Positions 36,725-48,388 of a stretch of 64,000 nucleotides of DNA are shown piece after piece. The stretch's first letter is position 1, and the number at the start of each line of letters is the position of its first letter. The notes below the pieces were generated by a model, which worked only from the letters and a program-made list of their open reading frames with translations, was not told where the DNA came from and did not search any database. The translations under genes and the position numbers were made by a program. The stretch lies in contig NC_019864.2 of assembly GCF_002234675.1 (NCBI RefSeq), positions 11,859,582-11,923,581 on the forward strand, written 5' to 3'. This DNA comes from Oryzias latipes. Taxonomy: Eukaryota; Chordata; Actinopteri; Beloniformes; Adrianichthyidae.

Positions 36725-38443
36725 CACCAACATTTTTTTCCAAATAGCTTCCCAATGGCGCTCGAGGAGTTAGGAGGTGCTGGAAATTCCTAGGAGTTTA
36801 AATCTGTAGGAAGAAAATTCAAGATGAGGGCTTCTTCACGAGGTCAAAGGTCAACGAAACTTGGGTTGTGCTTGTAGACTAAATCTGGTGGCGTGTGTGT
36901 GAAATTTTGTAAATATCGCTCAAACAAAAGTTTTTTTTCTAATACTGTAGATTTATGGGAAAATCTCAGAAAGTGACACTTTGCCACAAAATGGCTGCCA
37001 AGCTATAGGTCCTGTGGCCATCCCATATTAATTTCTGAACTTCCTTTGGATATCCCTGACACATGTGTTTTGGTTTTGTTAGTGAATTTTGAAATATTTA
37101 ATTGAGCCCCATAAAGCACTTTGGCCCCATTCGTTTATTTTGACGGTTCTCCCTCTGTGATGTCATCATTATTTGAGGGGGGTCGTTCACTATGTCAAAA
37201 ATTCCTGTTGGTACTAGGTGCTTGCAGATTCTGGTGAGTTAATGGGTATGTGGTGGGGGAGAAAATTTTACTCCAAGGAGCAGTAAGAAAGAAGAATTGG
37301 AAAGTGCTGTGGGACAGAATAAAGCATTTTCTAGAAATGTTCTATAGTTTACATTTCCCAAATTTTAAATTATATTAGCTCTTCACTGAAAGTCTGAGTT
37401 GCTCTTTGAGTAAAGTCGAACTGCACAAACAACGAGGTTAAAGTATAAACCTTTTGCAACAGTAAAGGGTAACCATTACCCTCACTCTTTTGAACTTAAC
37501 CTTCCCCCAAGAAGCTTTGGTTGACATTCAGGAGAGTAATTTGTTTTCTTTCCATGGAGAGTATAGATAATAGCGCTAATTCATTTTTCATTTCCCTTGA
37601 CAATTATGAAGATTTGCACAAAATTCCCTTGGCAACCAGATGGACGTACGGTTACTGCACACTGACTTTTCATTTATCTTTTTGTGGCATTTTACAGACC
37701 AATTTATGGATCATGAATGGATCCATGGATCAAGTGACTCATCTTATTACTCATCCTCTTTTCTGGCTTTTTGTTTTTAGCTTAACCGAGTTACCAAAAA
37801 CAAAAAAGATGAACAAAAAAAGAAGGAAAGCAAGAATGAATGAATAAGACTTGAGGACTCACTCTAATATTGCAGCAATAAACAAAAACATGAGGCATTT
37901 TTTTAACTTTTTATCAAGTAACAGTAAAATTAGCTTGATAAAAGCATTAGTCTACAGTCAGATGACGAAAGAGTCTGAGTAACAAATCAGTGGGCTGCAG
38001 AGATTAGAGTCTGACAGAATGAAAAACATGACCAGAACCAAATCCACGCACACTCTCTGAAAAATACAACTGGAACAAACCAAAGTACGCTTAACCCTTT
38101 TATGCAACACCTTACAGTAGTGAAATGTTTCTGCAACCAAAGTAAATCAGCTGATTCGGCCAAATAATGGTTCAACAAAAACTTGAAGAGCAGCAGCAAT
38201 GGTCGTTTTACATCATCTCTCTGTAGCTCACAGGAGAGCAGAGCAGGTTCAATTATTCTCCAAAGGCATGACATGTAATTATTGCTCGTCACCCATGGCC
38301 TCATTTTCTTTGTTAGATCTTGTTGCTGCAGGACATTTTCTGAGGTTAACTTTATTGTTTCCTGATTCATGCAAAAGCTGCTGGAGAAAAGCATTTCTGG
38401 GAGTTCCAACATCATTTTTACATTTACTTACTATCCATACAGT
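36725..38443. other. Intergenic, no gene seen
   Basis: AT-rich single-copy-looking DNA. The open frames at 37521-37847 and 37987-38415 have no recognisable protein features. Confidence 0.5.
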
Positions 38444-38762
38444 CATCCATTTTCTGAAGCCCTTTGAAGTCATGAGGTGGCTGGAGCCTATCCTTGCTAC
38501 TGTTGGGCGAAGGTGGGTACGCCCTGAACAGGCCGCCAGACTGTCGCAGAGCCACACAATCACAAACACTCACATGTCACACACTAACTAACCTTTGACG
38601 CATGTTTTTGGACTGTGGGAGGAAGCTGGAGCCCCCGGAGAAAAGCTACGCATGCAAGGAGAACGTCCAACACTCCACACAGAACTGTCGGAGCTGCGAT
38701 TTAAACCAGGGCCTTCTCACTGTGTAGGGGGGGCGCTAACCTCTGTACAGCTGTTTAGCCCC
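38444..38762 (-). repeat. SINE-like repeat, near full length, minus strand
   Basis: Inverse of the 2322-2674 family: tail CATCCATTTTCTGAAGCCC, then GGAGCCTATCC, CATGTTTTTGGACTGTGGGA, and the tRNA-like head with GAGAAGGCCC and GTTAGCGC read on the minus strand. Diverged from the first copy. Confidence 0.75.
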
Positions 38763-39689
38763 ATAACATAACCCCCTTAAAGACAACAGATGGTCAAACT
38801 AAAACATGAGAGCAAACATGGGTAAACCTTTCCAGTTTTAATTTTCTTTTTTTTTTCTTGCCCAAATAGTTATAAAAGTGTTAAGAAAAGAGAAAGAAAT
38901 TACGAACATTTTTTTATTTGAAATGTGTGAGAAATACCTGGCTTGATTGTGTAATTACTCACTTTTCCCATCGCTGCGTGCAAAGTATAATTTCTAAATA
39001 AATACCAGTTGGAATTTATTCAAAATGTTTACAGGAACCTGTTGTGGGTCATTTTCTAAAGGTGGCCTGAGCTCAGAGGGGCTTTAATTAAGTTCTTGTT
39101 GGCTCCTGGAGGAAGTATTTTAATGGGGGAGGAGGTGTAACAACTGTCCTTGTGTGACCTTATTGTAGGCTCCCCAATGTGGCCTCTTCCAGCACAGTGG
39201 GCGGGTCATTATTTTCCTTTTTCCTTGGTTTGATGTGGGGTTTATTTAAATCCTACTTTTTTTTCTTTATTTGCTGTTTTTTTTTCTTTATTTCTTGGTT
39301 TAGCCGTGCTTGGATGTAGCTGCCTCACAAACCATGTTTTCACACTTGTTGGCCACAAATGGGACCAAGTGAAGCCTGATAAAATATCACAGACTTTTTG
39401 AGTAGAAGCCAAACAAAAAGTGTGCCTTTGTTGTAGTCTCCTCCAACTTAGAGCTGGAACAAATTATACTGTTTACTCATTTATTAGTTTGTTAAATTTT
39501 CTTTTACCTACCCATAAAGGAAACAAGTTGTAAAGGGTCTCAACACTGATGAAAAGACATGATGCAGAACATTTCCAACTCAACAATCACTCAAGGATTT
39601 TTCCATGGAAAGATGTATTACATTATAATTACATGTAGTAAAAATTTTCATTTTTTTCAAATGTATTATGATATGCTATAGTTACTGTC
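38763..39689. other. Intergenic, no gene seen
   Basis: AT-rich, poly(T) tracts, no supported coding region. Confidence 0.5.
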
Positions 39690-40010
39690 CTGAGCCAGAT
39701 ACCAGCTCAGACGAGAAAACACAAAGACGTACATGGATCTACTCGTCTACAAGTGAATGCAACAGAATGGGGCGGAACAGGGACCTTGTGGCCCCCCCAG
39801 TGTCTTTTCTACATCTCAAATACAATCTTTTTTTTAACAGTTTTTCTGTCTGCTCCTGATTCACAACAACTTGAAAATAGAAATACTCAAAAAGGCCATT
39901 TTAAGCTTAAATTCCTTTACATATGTCCTCCATCATGAGAGAAATGCCACAAGAACATGTTAAAAACACCAAAAACACAACCTTCATTGCAGTGGGTCTT
40001 TGAGGTTTCT
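39690..40010 (+). repeat. Dispersed repeat, copy 3
   Basis: CAGCTCAGACGAGAAAACAC, ACATGGATCTACTCGTCTAC, a TGTCTGCTCCTGATTC block and ATGCCACAAGAACATGTTAA occur in the same order as at 61550-61840. Confidence 0.7.
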
Positions 40011-43000
40011 TCAAAGATTCATGCAGGAGGTGTCTTATAAAATGATCCAGGAAGTCTTTTTTAAGTGAAATTCTGGTTGTTTTTCTTTTTTCGTTTATTA
40101 GCAAACTGACTTAACATTCATCCAGCATACATCCAGACTGAGAGGCACTGAGAGCTTGGAGTGGAAGGAGTCCTGGTGTGGAATTATAATGTCTTTTTGG
40201 TTTCTGCATTACATTTCAGGTCATTTTGCCATGAGGAAGTGCATTTTGAACTATTGCCCTGCCCTTTATAATTATGTCCCTTTTTACACATCGGGTCACA
40301 ATGTTACATAAAAAGTGTACAGCTGCTTGGAGAGCAGTGACACAACATTGTGTTAACTTTGCTGTTTTATGGAACTCATAATTCAACCTTCTTTAGGAGA
40401 AAACTGTTTCTTTGGCTTCTAATTTTGACTTCGGTCTATAAGAGTAGCCAGTATTTATATCTGTGCTGCTGCACTTAAAAAAGCATTAAGGAGGTTGTGA
40501 CTATGTTGCAATGCAATCACAAGGCTCAGGCAAAGGTGTGCATAAACACCACAGGAGTGGAATTACTGTTTAGTAAGTGCATCGCCTCCTGTGGTTTTGT
40601 GGGTCTATTTGCACATGCTTATTGTACCTTTAGGCAGCAAACAAATAATTTCACATTTGATGTATTTTATCAAGTATAGCACATGGCATCTGGGTAAATC
40701 TACATTTGTTTATGATTTATTTGTTTCTAAGCGATTAAACCTACAGTCTTATTTTTTGATTTTACAGTAAACATTTGTCTTCAACTGAATATTGCAAAAA
40801 TTATAAACCAAAGAAATCACTAAAGTTTATTTTATTGATACTGCAAATATGGGGGTTATTATTTCTGCCTATATACATACTACATACTATTTCTCAAGAT
40901 ACATTTTTTCTATGCAGATTTTCCTTATCAATCCTTTGTGTTGATAACAAGCTGGAGCTGCAGCAGCTGATGCCAAACATGGCATCAGCTGCTGCAAGTG
41001 AGAGGTCACGGATGTAGATTCAAACATGACATCATGCACAGACTTACAGAGGAGAAAGCAGCTGGAAAACCAGGCTGTCTGATTGGATATTTATTCAGTA
41101 GGATTAAAAAATAATAATAAATAATAAAATGTGTTGTAAATTTGTAAAATCCACCTTTATTTTTTTAATGGAGATGGTTCAAATAAAAGTGTGCATTTAT
41201 TTATTTTTCATTATTCAGCTTAAATTAAAAAAACATCAAGTGAAGCTGTTACTATCATGGCTAAATCACTATAATGACAGCTCTAATGTCAAGCTCAGTG
41301 TCTTGGTTCTTTTTTTATTTCAAATATATATTTTTTTAATTTATTCTGTCATGTTTTGGGCTGATTTCTATGTAAAATGTTCGATTTTTTCCCCCCACCA
41401 TAGACTATTTTTTAAAACTCTAAGGGGACTTAAATTTGTGGTGTTGAAAGGCATCTCTTTTTGCAGGTGAGCTGAATTCTAAGGCTTTTTTGTTTGATGA
41501 CTTTGACTTTGTTTAAATTTTGTTTTCTTTTTCCTGTTTCTGTTAACTTTATTAAAAGACCACAAGACTTTTTTGCTGTTTGACATACAGACTCTTTAAC
41601 TGTTGACTTCCTGTTTTCTGCACCTGCTGCAGTTTCTGCCTTTTATAAGATTAACTTAGAGTTGTTCAAAATTTGAATCTCATAAAAAAAAAAACTTTGA
41701 TCCCAGCAATGCACACAAAGCAGAAAACATCCAGATGTGCTTGTCATTATAAAATATTGAATCCAGCTGTATCATGCTATATCTAAAATCTATCAATTGA
41801 TTACACCAATTAATCTTGACATGCACTGTAACTTTTTGTAACTGTTTGTTCCAATTCTCAAGTGCTTCGAAGACCACCTACTTTAATTGAGACATTTGAT
41901 TGGTTAGTTCATAACTTGAATAACTTGCCACACAGAAAAAATACAAAGAAAAAAATTAGGATTAGCAACAACACGGTTAAAAAAAAAGGTATCAGCAAAA
42001 ACACTTACTCTGACAAATAGAATGACTGAGTAATCGCTGTTTTTTTCTCAATATAAGATTTTCTGCTTTTTGGAACCAGCAGGTACTTCCTGTTTGGAAC
42101 ACCAGGGGGGAGGAGTTACCCTGTCCAGTTCTCATATATACAGTCAATGTTTCTGACACATGACTGCAAAAAAAACCCAACAAATTTTATATTGCTAAGG
42201 ACACTAAAAGTGCAGAACTTCTGTATTTTCCTCATATTTCTATTTTTTTTTTAACTTGTACTGTCCAACAGCTGAGCAAGCAGATCAGAGCTGAATGCCT
42301 CTTGTATTAGACAGATTTTAGTGTTACAATTGGGGTTTATGGATCTTCAGACAGACTGAGTGTATATTTGTATAAACCCCTTTTGTATTTGAGGCTAAGC
42401 TTTATTTATGAAAATTATATTTGTATACATTCCAGAGTGGGATGTCAGAGATGGGGGATAAGGGGTTAGAGTGGGGGGTAGTCGATATTACAAAGTTAAA
42501 ACATAAAAGTGTCGAAAGTAAATTACACAGCTTAGTTCACACAGCTACAAAAAATAAACGTTAAAAATAAAAGTTAAACATTTTTTTTTGAATTTCTCTT
42601 AAGGAAATGGAAAAATTGGATTGGTCAAAAAACATTTACGTTTTCAGAGAAAATTATTAGGGCTGGAAAATGTTAAAACAACATTTGCGTTACTTTAGGT
42701 TGTCAGATAAAAGCACTCCTATTATACTTTACCACATAACATAACAGATCAATGAACAACAGGGAAATATTAATTAATATTAATTCAATAAATAATGAAT
42801 ATCAATGAGAAGTTTTATGCATTGGCCTTTAGTGACATCTCGAACAGCAATAAAAAGCATTTCAAAAACTTTGATTTACTGTATATATGGAAGCCCAATT
42901 ATTAATTATGCTGTATTTTGTTTCAAGTTGTTGTGTCACTTCACCAATGGACTTTGCTTCTAAACATCGATCAACTTCATCTCTGGTTACAATGTCTCAC

Positions 43001-45565
43001 AGAAAGTATATGATAACAGACTGATTTCAGAGCCTTCAATTGTAAAAGAAAAAATTTTTTTATGATTCATTGTTCCCTTTTTTTTTATACCTTTCTCCAT
43101 ATACCTGTGCTCATCATGCTGTGTTGAACAAGCAACAGTTGCCACAAGGCCTCTGGGAGGTTTATTGGGCCGAAAATTGTGTTTGAAGCTCCAAACTGGC
43201 AGAGTACCAGCTCCTCCTTTTGTCCCTCTAGACACTTGTGTTTGTCTGTTCTGTCATGGTTGGTGCCTTCTGCTGCTTTCTTTTTGTGAGACAGAAGGAA
43301 GAACTTAAAGAAACTGTATTTGTATTCACCCTTTTCAGGTGGTGCCATATGTGCATTTGGGTTTACACATTGAAAAGAAGGTCTTTTTTTGTTGTTTTGA
43401 CATTTGAGGTTCGTGCATCTTCTGGAGTCTTTTGACTGCCTTTGAGGGGAAACATGCCCCCACGTGGGGCTGAGAGGCTGAATCCAAACCCAAGCTGCCT
43501 TTTCTGTTTTGCAAACTGAAATTTTGCACTTCTCCAGCTTCGCAGCTGAGCTGCTACTTTTCAAGTTTTCAGGACCAAACTGGTTTTGTGCAGTTTTTCT
43601 TTTTTCCTCTGGGATTTTTGTGTTTGATGCCCCAAACAAGGTTCCTTTTTTGTTGTTGTTGTTGTAGAACATGACATCACATTGGCTTTAAAATCCAACC
43701 ATGGCTGCAGAGTACGTGTCCATCTTTGTATCATTATAGCATTAACTCTATACGAAAACGTTCTGAACCTACAGAGATGGGTTTATGTAACAGCTTCTTT
43801 ATTTTCATTTGCATCACCGTGTGAAAACACATCTCCTCCACTGAGCTTCTGTTTCACTGTGACCTTACTCCTACTCTAAGCTCCTATTATGATTTCCTGG
43901 TAATATGCTACTTAATATTGCTACATAATCTTCAGAGGAAAGTGTTTGTTTACACAGCTTTGCATTCGGCCAGTATCCTTTATGTCTTAGTTTACTCATG
44001 CTGATTGCTGATTATGAGAGGTTAGAATTAAATGTTGAATGTTGAATGGAATATCCCCAATAATGAAGCTCAATAGGAATCATTTGTGTTGATGAGATAG
44101 ATCAAGGATTGGATTGTCATCTAACTCAACAAGGACAACAAAGAAGCTACACAAAAAAAGACTAAAACCAATCTGTTGTTTAAAGATCTGTGCCAAAAAT
44201 GTATCATTGATTTATTCAAATTAATTATATCAAGTTCACGTCCTCTCACTCCCTTTTAAAAAATTAATCAATTGCATGAGGACAAGAGAAAATATATAAG
44301 TTTCCTCCTCCCAGGTCTTTTGAAGGAAATATTTAAACACTACTTTTTTTTTACAAACTTCCTATTTATTGGATTCAATTTGTCCTGCATTGTATGCACA
44401 GATATATCTGTTTATGATTCTGAGTGGATGGATTTATCTGGATTTAAATGTATTTCTTTTCATTTTAATTGTTCATTTCTAATCAAATAATTATCATTTT
44501 AAGTTTGATTTATCTATGTAAATCTCTTTTGTTTGCTATCTTTAGCTTTTTTGTTTTGATTTCTTGAAATAAACCAATTCCAAATCTAGTTGAATTATAT
44601 CAGCTCGATTTTTTTCTCCAAAAAGTTAATATAAAATCAATGGCATATCTTGGTACCCAAACCTTTTTTATAATTTCGCAGAGACGTTGAATTGATTGCA
44701 GACTCTGCAACTTGATTCTCCAAAAACACAAAAGAATCTAAAGAATTATTGATGATGAAATTAGACATTACCTGAGGATGTCCAGTAAAGGAAAACATTT
44801 TTAACCAGTCAGATCCGGTGTTACTGACTGGAAAGACTTTACACAATCAGATAAAAATATCAGGTCATTTTTCTCAATAAACAGCAAACAAATGCTTTAG
44901 TGCTTGGATGTTATCGTCCTTCGCAATACAGATCCACTTGGAGATGTGTATCTACATCAGATGGATCTTAATGTGGTTTGAGTGGCTCAGAGGATCCGGT
45001 CCGCTAAGAGGACATCATAGCGCAGAGACCTAATGGAGCTTTAATTGATCATTGTTGAACGAATATACCCCAGGCTCCTCAATAACAGCAGGATGTTGAG
45101 ATCCAGACAACGGTTTATACTGTAAATAATGATGTATGGCACCAGCTGCTCTCAGACAGACTGATGGCTTTGGCTACTGTCAAACAGGAAGGAGGACATA
45201 GGTGGACAGAGTGGGCAGACAGCAACCGAATGTGCTGCAACTTGGACAGAATAGCTGGCAAACTTAGGTGGGGGTTTCGTGCAAGTCAGAGCTTGTTAGA
45301 AGAGCTCAAAAGGACCTTGAGCATGTGGTTACAAAGTTTGTGCTGGCCTTTGTTGAAGGGGTGCAGCTGCAGGGGTCTGATTTGAGGTGAGGTGTTGAGT
45401 TCTGACACAGTCTGTCTTACTTTTGAAGCTCTTTTGCTTTAATGATGTTTCTGCGGTGGCTAACCTTGCTACAAATGAGGCTCCCATAAGAATACATGCA
45501 TTTGTTGGAGTCAGACCAAGAAAGCAGGGAATCTGTGTATGAATCTAAAACAAAGCAGAAAGTGT
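40011..45565. other. Intergenic, no gene seen
   Basis: 5.5 kb of mostly AT-rich DNA. Contains the 40959-40996 hairpin. No open frame here shows domain-like composition or splice sites in a supported context. Confidence 0.5.
40959..40996. repeat. Perfect 16-bp hairpin
   Basis: TGCAGCAGCTGATGCC and its exact inverse flank AAACAT (40975-40980). The loop is too short for a typical microRNA precursor. Confidence 0.85.
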
Positions 45566-45665
45566 ATTTTTTTAGAGTATAAGTTGCATATTTTATATAT
45601 TTGGGCTAACGCTGTAACTTCTACTCAGGTGCGACTTATACGCCATTTTTTCAAAAAATAAAGAC
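45566..45665. mobile_element. Fragment of a TATAAGTCGC-type DNA element
   Basis: AGTATAAGTTGCATATTTTA and GGTGCGACTTATACGCCATT resemble ends of a common fish non-autonomous DNA transposon. Short and decayed. Confidence 0.4.
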
Positions 45666-45835
45666 TTGTGTATTTGTTGTTGTCTGAATATCAACCTCTA
45701 GATTGACTGTAGATGTGTATTTCCTACAACACAGAACAAGTTGCGGCGTGTGCGAAGTTGTTCAAAAGTGACACAAACAATGAAGAATTGAACAGATTCA
45801 GTGATTTAAAGTGATACAAAGAGTTAAATTGACTT

Positions 45836-46185
45836 GTCCATCCATCTTCCTTTACTTATCCAGGACCAGGTCTTGGGGGCAGCAGTCTAAGCAAAGATGT
45901 CCAGACTTCCCTCGCCCCGGCCACTTCTTCCAGCTCCTCTGGAGGGACCCCGAGGCATTCCCAGGCGAGCCGAGAGACGTAGACTCCCCGGCGTGTACGG
46001 GGCCTCCGTCCAGTGGGACATGCCCGGAACAGGCATGCACGGAATACTCCGAGCTTTCCGAGGTTGACAGAGCGTCTCACCCTATCTCTCAGGGAGCGTC
46101 CAGCCACCCAACAGAGGAAGCTCATTTCAGCCGCTTGTATTCGGGACCTTGTTCTTTCGGTCATGATCCCGAGCTCATGATCATG
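45836..46185 (-). pseudogene. LINE 3' end: C-terminal tail of a reverse-transcriptase ORF
   Basis: Read on the minus strand from 46164, the frame gives MTERTRSRIQAAEMSF, an FRACPTGRRPR block, YVSRLAWECLGVPPEELEEV and LLRLLPPRPGPG. This is the tail of a widespread fish non-LTR retrotransposon polyprotein. A stretch before FRACPTG is missing compared with the family as I remember it. The 3' end is followed by GGATAAGTAAAGGAAGATGG. 5'-truncated and non-functional. The plus-strand frame over it is a shadow. Confidence 0.75.
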
Positions 46186-46510
46186 ACCATTTGACTTGTT
46201 TGCATGTTATCTATGTGGTAATCTGAATGATTGTTCACACAACCTAGGTTAAAAAAAGGATGTATAACCATAAATGCCAGTAAAAGTGATAATCTGCCTT
46301 TCTGTGTCTTTGTAACCTATAATCCCTGAGGTCAGACTATCTATACAGTAACCTCTGTACTTTAAACTCAGTTTATACTTTCTTTCAACTGTCTTAACTC
46401 TTCAGCCGTTTACGCTATTAACGTAATTACAGCGGATTCTGAAGTGGAGATATGCAGCCTTGTGCCGATCTGCAGCACATTACAGTAGTGAAGTGATTAC
46501 ACTGTCAACT

Positions 46511-46721
46511 TAACCCTTGTGCTATCTTAGATGACCCCACCCTTGCATTGACGTGTTATTCCTACCATGACAAAGGTGGATAAAGGTGGAAAGATTTCAT
46601 GTAATCCATGGACACCAGTGAAGATCACAAATCATTAAAGAAAAAAGGTTCAGAGCACTGTCTAGTGGGTCTAGATGACCCAACTCCCAATAATAAAGTG
46701 CCTAGGATAGCACAAGGGTTA
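46511..46721 (+). mobile_element. TA-flanked MITE, copy 8 (orientation A)
   Basis: Complete 211-bp copy with perfect 16-bp inverted ends; it lies 41 bp before the hAT element. Confidence 0.9.
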
Positions 46722-46762
46722 CATCAGCTAATTCTCTTGTGCCGTTATGCAACACTTTCACC

Positions 46763-48281
46763 CAGTGGCGGTTCTACACTAATTTACTCCCTGGGCGAGT
46801 AACCCCACCACACACATACAAAATTTGACAACATCCTCTTGTGTTCGCCAGCCTCTATTTAGCCATTTTACACAAAAATGCATGAATTTTATAAACTTGT
46901 ATTACAGGGGTGTCAAACTCAGTCACACAGGGGGCCTAAATTAAAAACACGATAAACAAGATAAACATTTACTGAACACACTATAGCTAAACTTTTAAAC
47001 CTTTTAAACCTTTAATACTGAACTTTTTGAACATAAATATAAATATAAAAACAGACAGGAACATTAATCCAGAATAACTCAAGTTAAACCTTAAATAACG
47101 TATAATATTTTGTTCTCCATAAAAATAAATAAATATATGAACATGCTGCAGAACAAAACAAACAAAGCCTGGTAATATTAGTAATAAGCAATAACAAATC
47201 ATGTCTTTCCGTTTTCTTTTCTCTTTTATTATTTTTTAGAGCTGGACTCCTGCATCATTTTTAGCAATAATTTCTTGGTGTGTGACGTCCTTTGTGTGTC
47301 TTTGTGAAACATATTAGAGGGATTGGATCTAAAACAAAAAAAAACTTATTGTGAATATCCTTTTTAGGGCTTGTAAAATATTAAAAACTAAATCATAGAA
47401 CTCATCACTGGGATTACTCCAAAAATATTTGGCATTTCCCTAATTGTGTACAACACCAACAGTAGAAATCCTTCAAAAAACCTCAATACTTTCATAAAAT
47501 GATCTATAGTTTATTTATGATCTCATAAAGTGCAGCTGTTTTCCTGCATTACCTCCTGCTGTCTTTATGTTAAAAACGGACACCAACTAAACGACAGAAA
47601 AACACGTAATAAACATTTCTGCAATAGTTAGTAAATAACGACATTAATAACATGAGCTGAGTGATCTGACAGCACGTGATGATCCAGGTATTGCGTAATG
47701 TAGGGTGCGCTCCTTACAGCCTGCGCCCACCACCCCCTCTCCTCCCCTTCCATCTGACAGACGCGGCTCCGTCTCTATGACAGGAGCGTGCAGCTGCGGC
47801 CTAGAGATGATTAGAGTGAAAAAGACTCCCATTTACCTGTTAGTGTGATTCACCCAGCCACCGGTGAGTTGCGCCCCCCTCTCGAATTTTTTGACTTATG
47901 TTGTAAAGACTACCTCAAAGAGGTGGGGGCGCAAGTGTCTTGCAGCTGAGGGCGGCGGTCACGTGCACATTGGGTCTGCTGTGTCGGAGCGGGGAATTGT
48001 GGGAAATAATCCCCATTGCCTGCTGTGGTCGAAATTGGGTCGAGTTATTTCATCCTTTTTTTTTTTGCACCACAAGTGTGGAGAAGGGAGAGGATAAATG
48101 CGATGTTCAGTGTCAGATGTGTCAAAATAAAAGTAGCAGGCATGTCAAAATAAAAGCTGAAAGTCTCCTCTTTGACTTGGGTAATTCCTTATGTGTAACA
48201 CTGCGGGCACGGAACCCCCCCTCCCTATTGTGTGCCGCCCTGGGCCACCGCCCACCCCACCCATATCAAAAACCGCCACTG
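46763..48281. mobile_element. Complete non-autonomous hAT element with 8-bp target duplication
   Basis: Begins CAGTGGCGGTTCTACAC and ends AAAAACCGCCACTG, with an 11-bp perfect inverted terminus extending imperfectly. The perfect octamer CTTTCACC abuts both sides (46755-46762 and 48282-48289), the hallmark of hAT insertion. Its 1519 bp have no intact transposase frame. The right third (47690-48280) is GC-rich. A second hAT-like end lies inside at 46906. Confidence 0.88.
46906..47210 (+). mobile_element. Nested hAT-like end
   Basis: CAGGGGTGTCAAACTCAGTC followed by CACAGGGGGCC is the terminus of a common hAT family. The matching right end was not found, so the extent is approximate. It lies inside the larger element. 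Confidence 0.5.
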
Positions 48282-48365
48282 CTTTCACCAAGTATGAAGT
48301 GAATGAATAATGGACACAATGGAAGCGCTTTGAGCGTCTGGAAAAGCGCAGATAAATCCAATCCA

Positions 48366-48388
48366 TTATTATTATTATTATTATTACT
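48366..48388. repeat. (ATT)n microsatellite
   Basis: Seven or so ATT units. Confidence 0.9.

Noticed and set aside
40959..40996. MicroRNA precursor
   Set aside because: The stem is 16 bp with a 6-nt loop, too short for a Drosha/Dicer substrate, and it does not match a microRNA I know.
45811..46194. 127-codon plus-strand frame
   Set aside because: It is the antisense shadow of the LINE reverse-transcriptase tail on the minus strand.
32835..46802. Recurrent start MDTSEDHKSLKK in frames at 32835, 36611 and 46608
   Set aside because: The same internal sequence of the MITE is read each time. Frames run out into unrelated flanks, so it is not a conserved protein.
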